Shown here: piece after piece, positions 47,206-57,605 of the stretch | Layout of the letters: each line of letters starts with the position of its first letter | Position numbering within the stretch: the first letter of the stretch is position 1 | Origin: Limonium bicolor | Taxonomy: Eukaryota > Streptophyta > Magnoliopsida > Caryophyllales > Plumbaginaceae | Direction: 5' to 3' | Length of the DNA stretch: 64,000 nt | NCBI GenBank assembly: GCA_023374045.1 | Contig: CM041781.1 | Location: 142,530,982-142,594,981 of the forward strand | Program-made: the position numbers and the translations under genes | The notes under the pieces: model-generated | Databases searched by the model: none | Told to the model about the DNA's origin: nothing | The model's input: only the letters and a program-made list of their open reading frames with translations

Positions 47206-49233
47206 ACTATAGTTTACTAGAACCGTCATGTTAAACACCTACATATATATATATATATATATATATGAACACATGTCAAGAATAAAGACATAAACTATAG
47301 TATATGATGACGTAAAATACTAAGGTCAGTATATAACCTTGGTGTGCTACATAAATCCCAACGAAGTGTCATAAGTGTTTAACGTAAGGCTCCATGCTCT
47401 AATGTAATCGAGAACTAACTCACACAACGAGTTAGGGGATTATTCAGTAACGATACCTTAACTAGTAACAAACGTTAAGTCTGGGGACATAGTATCAGGA
47501 TTTTGAACGTTATTCGGAAATACCGAATTGTGCTGTCATGTGGATTGACGCTTAGTGTTCCTTGTATTACTAGATCGCATTCCCGACGTACGCGCTCGGA
47601 AGCTCTAGTGGTCTGCACTGCACGAATCTAGTCAACGGTGTACGGTATGTAAAGGGATTTGATCCGGGTTGTCCTGAGGAATTCCTCGGGCTCGGATTTG
47701 TTTGATAAATAACTTGTGTGAATGTATGTATGTGATTTATGTGCGTGATGTGTAGTTATATTCACTGCATTAATTATTTATGCACGGACGTCCTACGGGA
47801 CTAATACTACGTCGACTATAGATCGACTTATACAAACTACATATGCGATATGTGTGTTGTGACCACTGTTGCGTGACCTAATACGCTAAGTATTACAAGT
47901 ATGTAATTATAACCTAAGTAAAACACTTAGGAACGGGACACGACATTGTCGGTCCCTAGAGCTTTGACTCGAATGTGAACACTACCTAGAATAATTCTAG
48001 GCATGCGTAAGACCCATAGGGCAGCCAACAAATTAAGTGATGTACTCCATAACTAAAACTATAACTGACTATCTAACTAACAAAGCTAACAGTGGAGTGT
48101 GAATGAATGTGATGATGTACCTTAATCCAGACAGTCACTGGCTGCTGGTCGCGCGTAGAGATCTCTTGGGTTATCCCGTTTCGGGTTTTCCCTAGTTAAA
48201 TCCTGATCGAGCCTAGATAGATCGTCAGGCGGAGTGTGCTACCGTTGGCACCAGGCCCTTGGCCACCTAAATGGACGCCTCTACAAAGGCAAAGTGAATA
48301 GCCCAGAGTCTTCGGATGATCAGGGCAGCGAGCACCTTGTGTGTACGTGGGACGACAGTCCAAGTGAATATAATTCGGGTTGTCCTAACTGACTCCCAAC
48401 AGTGCTAACCAAAACTAATGTCTATCTCACAACCACTGCTAACCAAAACTAATAATATGTGAAGGCCGGAGGGCCCGAGTGATGTACTATGTGATGATGT
48501 TAACGTACGATGAATGAGTTCTCAATACCATTGTATTGTATGATGTATGACAGTAATGTGTAAATCCATATATGACTGTTTGGATTGGATGAATGAGTAT
48601 ATAATCATGCATGTTATTACAGTATTTATCATATCTGTAAAATGACAAAGCATGAAATCAATCTAATATCAAGACGGTTAAAAATGACAAGTGACCAATA
48701 GGGTCCAGATCCGGCATACTCAGCGTCTATCGCTGATACTACACTTATTGCGCAGGTTGCTGAACACGTTGAAGCCGAAGTGCGGGATTGGGTAGTTAGG
48801 ACATTGTTGATTTGGATTATGTTTAGATGCTCATAGTAGTTGTGCTTTTGATCCTTAGATAGAAATGTAGGTGGTATCTCGTTGTCACTGCGGATTGTAT
48901 TTTTATGTTTAATTTTGTTAAGATGTTGTAATGCGACACCACTCGTATGGGCGAGTGGTGGCAAGTAACACCCATGTGAGTTATATTACTGTAATTCCTT
49001 CCGCTGTGAGACACCTTTAATTCCTGTTCACGTGAGTGATTATTGCGTATTTGTTATGAGGGGTGTTACATATAATGTGAGGGAGTACTTGATTATTCTA
49101 ATGACAATGTGGTCAGGAAAATTTCCCAAATCCAAATACCGTCTTATTCATGAACAATCATTCTAACGGTACTTAAGCAACCCATGCAGCAGCGAGACAA
49201 CAAGTCGGGAACCGACAACCCTACTTGCATGGT

Positions 49234-49311
49234 GCGCTTGCCACTGCAAGCGCTGATTTAAACAATGTACCAATAATTATAGCTACCCCGCGCACTTGCT
49301 ACTGCAAGTGC
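49234..49311 (+). other. Pair of leader hairpins in B
   Basis: GCGCTTGC/GCAAGCGC, loop CACT (49234-49253), and GCACTTGC/GCAAGTGC, loop TACT (49292-49311). Stems are as in E; loop bases differ. A GGACCC/GGGTCC hairpin is at 49499-49513. Confidence 0.75.
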
Positions 49312-50035
49312 TGCAAACAAATACGACTGCAGCTACCGCTGCTACTATCGTTACAAACGAATTCTGTAACTGTGTAGACCAATGGTACAACACCATGGCT
49401 ACCAATAATCACCAAACAATTGTACAACACTAAATATAAAATACAGAACCACAATTGCTGCAATAAACCACTAAGATGTGAGGCCTACGACCTCTGAAGG
49501 ACCCGACGGGTCCAACTAACGCAATAAAAATGACACACCAGTCCATAACAAAATTACAACTACTAAACAAGAACGAATCAAATGACACCAGCTTAAGAGC
49601 CAAGATAACATAGCTTAATTATCAAACCATTTAATGGCTGAATTGGAAGTGGACGGTGAAACTTGATTCCCGGGGATCAAGAGAAACCAACCACAAATTG
49701 GGGTGGAAGGTTAAATCAACACTGGTGCTGATCACACCAGGGTCGGATGACTCCTGAGACTCTTCACAAGTTGCCACAATTAATTACAGTCAGGATAAAC
49801 AAAACAACAACATACTAGTTACAGACGACGTAGCAATAAGATATTAAATAAGGAAACTTGTGACTAACAGTTTACGCTGCATATATTAAACCATACAAAT
49901 AAAATTATGAAGGGAGTACGATCGTATAACAAACACTACCATATAGTTCCAACTATATCGTATGCTCAGTATTTATATCTATTCACTGAAACAGTATATG
50001 CTATCCTAATATAGTCCAATCTGATCATCTATCCC

Positions 50036-50415
50036 ATGTTACCTGGTCTCGATTACAGAATTGCACAAGAGTAGAGAGAAAGAGAGAGCCTTAGTTAGGA
50101 TCGAGTGTGAGTTTGATTGCCAAGTGTAGCATATCTTATTTCATGGGGGTACATCCCTATTTATAGTATTTTGGGCCTGGTTCTTATGGTGCCAGCCTGT
50201 ATTTTACATGTATAAATACGGTTCTACCCTCTCCTAGCATCTTTGACTGACGACAGACGGTCAGTCGTACAATACTTTGCTTTGCCTAAGTCCTATTCTC
50301 ATCCGGCTGGAGAACGCCGGATGCCCTATGCGCTTCCACCCCCATCCGGCCAATGCGGCCGGATGCTCTATGCGCTTCCACTTCCATCCGACCAAAGCGG
50401 CCGGATGCTCTATGT
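50036..50415 (-). mobile_element. Promoter-bearing insert in B, possibly a small LTR
   Basis: This part of B has no counterpart in E. On the minus strand there is a TATA-box-like CTATAAATAG (50166-50157) with CTCTCTCTTTCTCTCT about 70 bases downstream, a layout common at plant LTR transcription starts. GTTAC at the left and GTAAC at the right could be remnants of termini, but I see no clean TG...CA ends or duplication. Limits are approximate. Confidence 0.35.
50300..50407 (+). repeat. Three tandem CATCCGGCC hairpins in B
   Basis: CATCCGGC/GCCGGATG (50300-50323), CATCCGGCC/GGCCGGATG (50343-50365) and CATCCGACC/GGCCGGATG with one mismatch (50385-50407), spaced by 42-43 bp. The 142-codon ORF over this region is only the translation of the repeat. 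Confidence 0.8.
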
Positions 50416-53283
50416 AACCCGTTCTGGCTTGACACCATTTCTTCCCTTCTCATTCACATACGCTTGTGCACCACATTTATATACACTTATATTCGTAATT
50501 CATGATTCATTCATGATTATTGGATTTGTTGCATTATATTATGCAATTTATATTAAGAACCCTATCTTAATATTTTGTGACATTTCAGGACATATATTTA
50601 CAACTCCTAAGGGTTATTTTATACTAACCTTAGTGTATACATTCCATTTACTCATTAGCCCATACCTTTAATAAACACTATATTATTGCCGAAAGGCATA
50701 TACATCAAAATTCTTATTTCCATCAACTCCTAATATTTTTACAATATTGCCACATATTTAATATATACTAATATGATAGTTTACCAATCATATTCATGTA
50801 CACGCCAACCTGTGATGAACACAAAAAAAAAAATTAATAAAACGTATCAGTCCGCAGATGGACCAAAAATAAAAAGAACAATTTGCGGCTATTACCAAAG
50901 CCATTCACAAAAAAAAATGATGAATGAACGCGAATCAACACTGAATGCGTGGATAATTACCACCTCTGAGCACTACCTTTACCAAGGAGTGCCATATACG
51001 ATTATGTACAATTCAAAACGAACAAACATCAAGATTAAATTTTATGCGCACTATCAAATCATACTCATTAAAAGACAAATTCTGTCATGTTAAATAATAA
51101 CTATCAATATGTGAAGGGTCATGTCAGTTACTATTGTAACGATTATCAATGACGAATGAATGCATAGATCAAAACAATGGCAAACAGCTACATCGATATT
51201 ACAAAACACTCAACCGAGCCCTAAATAGCGCAAATGAGAAAGTACCCGATGTACAAAAAGGGCATGAGCCCAGTAGACCGGGAACACCGACTCCAATTAC
51301 CTTTCCAGGTTTATTACTAACATAACAATGTCTAAGATAATATAATGAAGCAATTGAGCTACAGTACATACCGTAAGCAATGGAAATAACAATCATGAGT
51401 TACTAACAGGCGCCAAACCACGCACTTCAAATACAAATAACTGCAGTTACAAATAACTAGCACTAAACAATAAGTAACAGCAAAGACATTACTTACTAGC
51501 TGAATACCAGGAGTATATACCAGCATGTAATGCTAATCACTAATAGTGATAAATGTTTAGTCCTATGGACAAACCTGATCTTATGAGAAGTGGCATACAA
51601 GGATTCACTTATAATATTTGTAAAAACAACTCATTTGTAGTACCATCAATGAGAATGGTTGGGAACTGAAGAGCCAAATTGCTCAAGCAATCATGCAATC
51701 TACAATACACCCAATTAAACGGAAGAGGGAATGCATATAAATACCCAAGTATGAGGACTTACCCTACGCCGTATCAGGAAGTATAGGTAAGATATGATAA
51801 TGGAGATCGAGATAGGAGAACTGACATTGCTAACTCAGCACGAACATTACATTGATCGATTACAGCCATACAGACGAACCAACACCTAACGTTTACCTGG
51901 TTAACAACCAAGTGCTACCTCAAGTGTATTACTAAGGACATGAGTCCAGGGAACAAAAATAATGTTTCAACCACCTTACCACCATACTACTAGAACACTA
52001 GCACCTACGACAAGATAACCGACATTGCGGACCAATCAACATCAAACTACAATAAGGACATCCATCAAAAGGGAGATTGACAATAGAATACTTCACAATA
52101 GTCGTGTGACGGACGCTACCAGTTTACTAAACGAGACATGGGACGACCGCACTCCGATAGGAGCATGTGGGCCTGACAGACTTATTTATAGGTTAGTCAG
52201 GTAAGTAGTAATGTATCAGTATGGTACCCCATGCATGTAGACAAGTAGTGTTAGGAACACGAGAAGTAGTCAACTCCGTGCTATGGACACTGATGCAGAT
52301 TACCTCAAAGACTGACGAGAAGAGCCGTAGTTAACCAACGGGCTACAGAAACCAAGAACCAACAACACAGAGTAGCGGATGATACACAGTGAAGACAAGG
52401 AGACCCTTTGAAGATAACGACGCTGATGACAGAAACAGGAAACCCACAGTATGGACGAATAATACGTAGAACCGTCATAAGGATCATGCAAGTTCTTGCA
52501 ATCTAGAGGAATCTACCAAGTGATGGGAACTTAAATGCGTAGCTACGCAATAATGGAAAAACAAAGCCATATACTAGCAGATGCTTTAACAAGAACATTA
52601 ACGTTACAATGACTAATAAACCGTCGAATTGACTGAAAGGTTATGCGCGCGGAAGCAACAAACACGAACAACTATCAATAATAAATACGTGGGCGAACTT
52701 CGCAGAGAATAATGCGAAATAGAAGATGACGTTGCAGAACTCTAATACGAGCACTACATATGGATTTCCCTGGCAGGAAGGACCATACCAACGTTGTTGC
52801 TAACCCGACACACGGAAAGAGGATGTAATATATATCAACACGAACAATGTGTTACTCCGGAACAAAACCACCAGGAGACATGGATGACAATCGTATCTAA
52901 GTAGACATCAAGGCTAGTACGTCTCGATATTACCAAGAAAGGCGCGAAGAGCACCAAGTACTAATAATAGCCAATGTCATATGACAAGAAGATACGGGAA
53001 AATGCTAGTAATCCCAACGATGGGATATACGACAGTACAAGGAATCAACTGAGCCTACAGCTCTGTACGGAGCGAGTGGGCCCATCAAAATGAATTCGGG
53101 AGAGAGCACAAATGCGTGCCTCACCCTTTATATATTTAAGAGCCTGAAGGGGCTAGAGTCATACCCGTCTCTCTAATGTGAGAATAATCTACTCCAAAGG
53201 TGGAAGATACCACATGAGAGTTAGAGGACTCTATGAGAGACAAGTATCCGGCTCCTTGTGGAGCGGCTGTTGAATACTTGTGG

Positions 53284-53318
53284 GGTACGGGGGCGTAACC
53301 CTTTTTAAGGGGGGTAGA
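53284..53318 (+). other. First polypurine tract of B with its hairpin
   Basis: GGTACG-GGGG-CGTAAC at 53284-53299, then TTTTTAAGGGGGGTAGA. Same as in E. Confidence 0.7.
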
Positions 53319-53361
53319 ACCTCTTGGTTGTACACATGTTTGCACTGAATTCTGTTATTTC

Positions 53362-53498
53362 GTATGCGGGGCATACAACAGTTTGTGGGTATACGGGGCA
53401 TATGATGTTGGTTGTTGGTTTGTTTCGTATGCGGGGCATACGTTGTTTGTTGATGTTGTTGTTCGTTTTGTTGGTGGTGTGTGGTACGCGGGGCGTAC
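53362..53498 (+). repeat. GTATGC-GGG-GCATAC hairpin array in B
   Basis: Four copies: 53362-53376 (perfect), 53389-53403 (decayed: GTATAC/GCATAT), 53427-53441 (perfect) and 53484-53498 (GTACGC/GCGTAC, perfect). Confidence 0.75.
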
Positions 53499-53918
53499 GT
53501 GGTTAATTGCTGTGTGTGATGTGCACTTGTTGTATGTATCTTATTAAATACTTATTGAAAGGATGTGTCTACATCCATGAATGTAGTACTGTTCTTTATG
53601 ATATGTGTAATATATATATATTTATAGTACCTTTTAGATTGATTACATATGGTATAGTCTGGATACAAAATAAATCCTTAGATATGGAATGTGTAATGAT
53701 GACATAGTATGGACACCTCGGGGAGGTTGTCAGGATTGGTAGAACTGATAGGAAATAATGGTGCTGATGGATCGCCTACATCCATATGTTTGAATTAACG
53801 CCACAAATGATGGCTATGTGTTGTATAAGTGCAATACGATGTGCGTAAATGATATATCACATAGATATACATTATGGGATTATAAGGGTAGTTATTAATA
53901 CACCTATTTAAGTAAAGC

Positions 53919-53953
53919 GACTTCGGGACGAAGTCCTTTTAAGGGGGGTAGAC
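53919..53953 (+). other. 3' polypurine tract of B with its hairpin
   Basis: GACTTCG/CGAAGTC, loop GGA (53919-53935), then AAGGGGGGTAGA (53941-53952). The LTR starts at 53954. Confidence 0.9.
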
Positions 53954-54355
53954 TGAAATACCCCTACTTAATTAAACATGATTTAAACATATAATTGATT
54001 ACATTAAGGCCTAAACAATTAAGCATAAGGTTACATTAAAGGGGACGTGTTACATTATTATGAGTATGTAACGACTTGTGAACAAACGAACAATTAGATT
54101 TAGTAAGGGCATATAATACAGTCGCATATATATATATACGTATATGGAAAATACTGTACCCATCGTCACAACATTATAACGTTGTATATATATCTAAAAC
54201 ACGACAAATAAAATAGTCGTATCCATATAAGGGTATAATCAACAACGTGACATAACAAATAGTCGCTTATATATATGTGTACATATAACAAATAACACGA
54301 TATGTTAATCTGGTCGCATATATATACTAGAAATAGATATAAATGAGGCTGAAAC

Positions 54356-54450
54356 AAAAAAAAGGGAAAGAGCAAGCATGCTCTAGTCGGGATTCGAACC
54401 CAAGACCTTTCGTACCATTCCCGAAGCCTTAACCGGTTGAGCTGAGCTCG
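54356..54450 (-). promoter_or_regulatory. tRNA-like module in the B 3' LTR
   Basis: On the minus strand: CTCAGCTCAACCGGTTAAGG (A box, 54446-54427), GGTTCGAATCC (B box, 54400-54390), hairpin AGAGC/GCTCT, and a T-run of eight (54363-54356). The boxes are kept although B is older and the surrounding LTR is diverged from E. Confidence 0.55.
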
Positions 54451-55649
54451 AATTCGGTATATAACACACACTAATTTAAACTAGTATCGAATTCTTTAAG
54501 GTAACAGAAAAGAAAAGAAACTAAACCCATCTCTGGGACGGTTGCTCCTCATGCTTTCTCGATACAGTGAGATCGAACAAAAAAAATTACAGAATCAGAA
54601 GACATGGAAGCCCACTCACCCGCATTCCAAACTTCACACGACAAGCTTATTTCTTTTTTCAATCGCCCATGACATTCCCCCTTGTAACTTGCAATCTCCT
54701 TCTCCACCCTGATCTTAGTAAGAGGGTTGCATCAGAATTGTCTTTTGGTAACTCCCTTACATGCGTACGGGAATCAACAACAAGAGCCGTTGAACCCGAT
54801 AAATCCCTCCAACCTTCTTCCTTGAATTGGTGCCTCTGCATAACGGGACCAGCTACCTTCTGTCCCATGCGAAACTCACCTCCAATGTGCAAGGCCTGAA
54901 GCAAAACCAACCCAGCTTTTACTTCCCGTAAGGTAGGCTGCAGCTACACTATTCTCATTTCTTTCATGTTCTATGCTGGTTTCATCTCCTATCAACCTTA
55001 CTACCTCTTTAATCTCTACATAAGCGTGTCTGAGATCCAGTCCCTGGAGAGTGCAGCGACTTCACGAGCAATAAGACATTACCACTTCAAGAAAGGGAAA
55101 ACAAAAAAAACTTAATAAGGTAAAGTTCCAATAGATTCCTCCACAAGCTGTTCTACCAGTTTTCATGTCTTGTAATACTAATCTCATGCACTCCCTTCTT
55201 TCCCTGTGTGTACGTGTACATCCTGCTGTTCCCTAAATGAAGGACTTGAAGACCCTGGAACAATAGCCGCCAACTCCTCACGTGAAACACAACTAACAGA
55301 GGTGAAGCTTTTGAAAAGATCCCCTCTTTCTTCCTTTGGTTTCAGTAGTGACTGTCTCTGCTTACCAAGTCCAAACTCCTGGATAGGTGTAATCAACAAG
55401 TATGGAGTAAGCAAGGTGCGGGAAGTTCACGGTGGGCCAAGGGATCTCCAGGAGGAAACAACCCCAAAACAAAGAGAACAACTCAAGGTAGTAAACTATC
55501 CCAAGTATTCTGCACAGACATCCTGTTTGGGAAAGAAAACTGAATCCCTTCTGCGTAATAAAATCCACTGGGATTGTCCACATTTTAGAAACAGATCACT
55601 TGTCTTTTAAGTTCTGTAACATGGTCCTCAGTGGACCTGCTATCCTGGG

Positions 55650-57605
55650 TTGGCATTGAGATAAAGATACACTTGCAATATTGTAAATACACCTAACTGA
55701 GTATCTAAACGTGCGAATGTTGAAAGAAAAGAAACAGAAACATAGGACATCTTAAAAGAACAAAAAATAATGTAGCAGTCTATATCTCATGTTCTGTGAA
55801 AATTCCAGTAGCTAACCCTGTGGTCTTGGGTCTGTGTCGAGGTCTTAAAACCTGATAACACACTTAACAAGAGGAGTAATCAAACTAAGGGTAAAGTCAA
55901 AAACAGTTAAGTGAATCACAGAAGAGAATAGATGGAGGAATATCAGATTCTGTGGCTACAGATTTACAGTTCTTTCTGAGAGTGAGTTTCAGTATGGCAA
56001 TATCTCAGAGGACTGCTCCTGTGATTATGAACCTGTTTTCCTATAACTACAACCAAGAGAAAACACTTAATTAAGTAAGCAACTGCTTGGGAAGGATTGA
56101 AAACAAACTCGTGAACAAACAAAGAGGAAACAAAAACAATATATAAACTATCAGGTTCATATTACAGATTCTTGGTTCCTGTGTAAAGAATTTTCTGGGG
56201 CATTGTCTAAGCTAATATGGGTCTATGCTCGAAGTCTACAACTCTAGAAGACACTTAGTCACGTGAGTCAGTGAGGTGGGAGGTTCTGGAAGAAGAAATC
56301 AAATCAGAAAAACATCAGAAAAGAATTACAACAGTACATGGTTTCGGATTCAGATTTTAGCTTTCTAGCTAAAGAACTTTCAGGGTTGATTAACCATGTT
56401 GATTTGGGTCTGTGTCAAACTTATAAGCTGATAACACACACTTGACCAAGTGGGCAAGCAACTCTTACGAAACTAGCAATAAGATTAAGAGAACTGAAAG
56501 AAAGTAATAAGGAAAGAAATACAGCAGTCCATGGATTCTGTTTTCAATCAGTTTCAGTTTTAGTCTTAAATTCTCGGTTTAAGTATAAACATGCAACCGT
56601 AGGAGTTACAGCCACGTTTGAGGGAGAGTATATCACAAAATGTACTAGGAAGCTAGGCCATGTGAGGAAATTAAAGAAAAAAACAGGTACGTGAGCAAAA
56701 CAGAAAAGAAAAACAGAAGAGGAAAGAATTCAGGTTTCAGTTTGTTTCAGGTTGTTCAGTTTCCAAGTTTTAGTATGAGAGTGATACTGTAACACTTGCA
56801 AAGCCGTTTAGGGTTGTTCTAGAGCTAAAACAATGTTAAGACATGTAATTGGATGGCTAGACAACCTAGGGGAGTCTTTTGACATACTGAAACAGCAGAA
56901 AAATATAAATATGTATAGCAGTTTCATGGGTTAAAGTTCATAGCTTCAGTTTTCCAGTTTTATGTTTCTGTATAATAAGCTTCAGAACAGCTAACGATAG
57001 TGTATAGAGTTACCAATACCTAGAGTATCTATGATACACTTAAATAAATTTAGAAACACCGTGGGGGAGATGGAAATAGAGGTAAACAAATTAATGGGAA
57101 AGAAAAGGAAATAATCGAAGAGAATGTATCAGTTACTAATTTCAGTTTCTGTAGACTTTGGTGTTTCAGTATAGGAACTACATCAGTGGGGTTAATAGGA
57201 TGGTCTAGCTAGTGTGGGTTTAAAACATAGCAAGAACACTAAGTTAAATGAGTGAGTACTGTGGATGGATTGAAAGGCAGACTGATAACAAACAAGAGAA
57301 AAAAATATATCAGATTGTTGTTCTCGGTTGTGATGTTGGCTTTCTGTATAACCCCATTTTCAGAGGAGTTAATTCAGTTGAAATGACATTAAAAGGGATC
57401 TAGAGCTTTGCTAAAATTATCCAGTAGGTGGACATGTTCCTTGGGAGTGTTAGAATCAGCTAATAGTATAACAAAAGGGATAGAAAAGAGTTACACCAGT
57501 TTCTGTTCTTGTTTCAGTTTTTAGTTAGTACTGGGATGTTTCAGTAGCTTTAATGATGCTGTTGTAATTCTGTTTGAAGATTAAAAACTATATTAAGACA
57601 TCCAC
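55650..57605 (+). repeat. Diverged ~190-bp tandem array in the B 3' LTR
   Basis: The AACACACTTAACTAA landmark is at about 55690, 55853, 56060, 56247, 56430, 56640, 56833, 57035, 57230, 57415 and 57595, giving steps of about 163-210 bp. F is inserted in the last visible landmark, and the unit continues after 63006. Confidence 0.75.

Larger units (their letters stand above)
30728..49070 (+). mobile_element. Element E: complete LARD-like element with 6.4 kb LTRs
   Basis: An 18.3 kb element: 5' LTR 30728-37126, PBS 37130-37141, interior 37127-42686, polypurine tract 42674-42685, 3' LTR 42687-49070. The duplication TATAA flanks it (30723-30727 and 49071-49075). The two LTRs are close to identical over 6.4 kb, with only scattered substitutions and short indels plus one rearranged patch near 36470, so insertion was recent. 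The interior has no gag or pol (longest ORF 112 codons). LTRs make up 70% of the element. It is inserted in B, a relative of its own family. Confidence 0.94.
42687..49070 (+). repeat. E 3' LTR, 6384 bp
   Basis: Near-identical copy of 30728-37126. Observed differences include a T/C change in the GACCTATGTC segment, small indels in AGAGGAAG, AAAAGAGTC and CTACTACTAGG, one more AT unit, and a rearranged patch at about 48420-48475. It is followed by TATAA and B sequence. Confidence 0.94.
49071..53953 (+). mobile_element. B interior, second piece
   Basis: TATAA at 49071-49075 is the right target duplication for E; the interior of B then resumes and follows E from about 38020 to 42686. It has no coding sequence I can support. 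It differs from E by an extra segment (about 50036-50415), by lacking the reversed LTR unit and the shared motif, and by having four GTATGC hairpins where E has three. Confidence 0.82.
53954..57605 (+). repeat. B 3' LTR, first piece
   Basis: Begins TGAAATACCCC and follows the E LTR, with many differences, through the tRNA-like module and the ~190-bp repeat array. F interrupts it; TCCAC at 57601-57605 is the left duplication. ORFs of 110 and 134 codons at 54567 and 55206 are not conserved with the E LTR. Confidence 0.85.

Noticed and set aside
50243..50671. 142-codon ORF with Pro/Arg-rich repeats in B
   Set aside because: The repeats are the translation of the three CATCCGGCC hairpin units; E lacks the segment.
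55206..55610. 134-codon ORF in the B 3' LTR
   Set aside because: Not conserved in the E LTR, overlaps ORFs in other frames, and has no recognisable motif.
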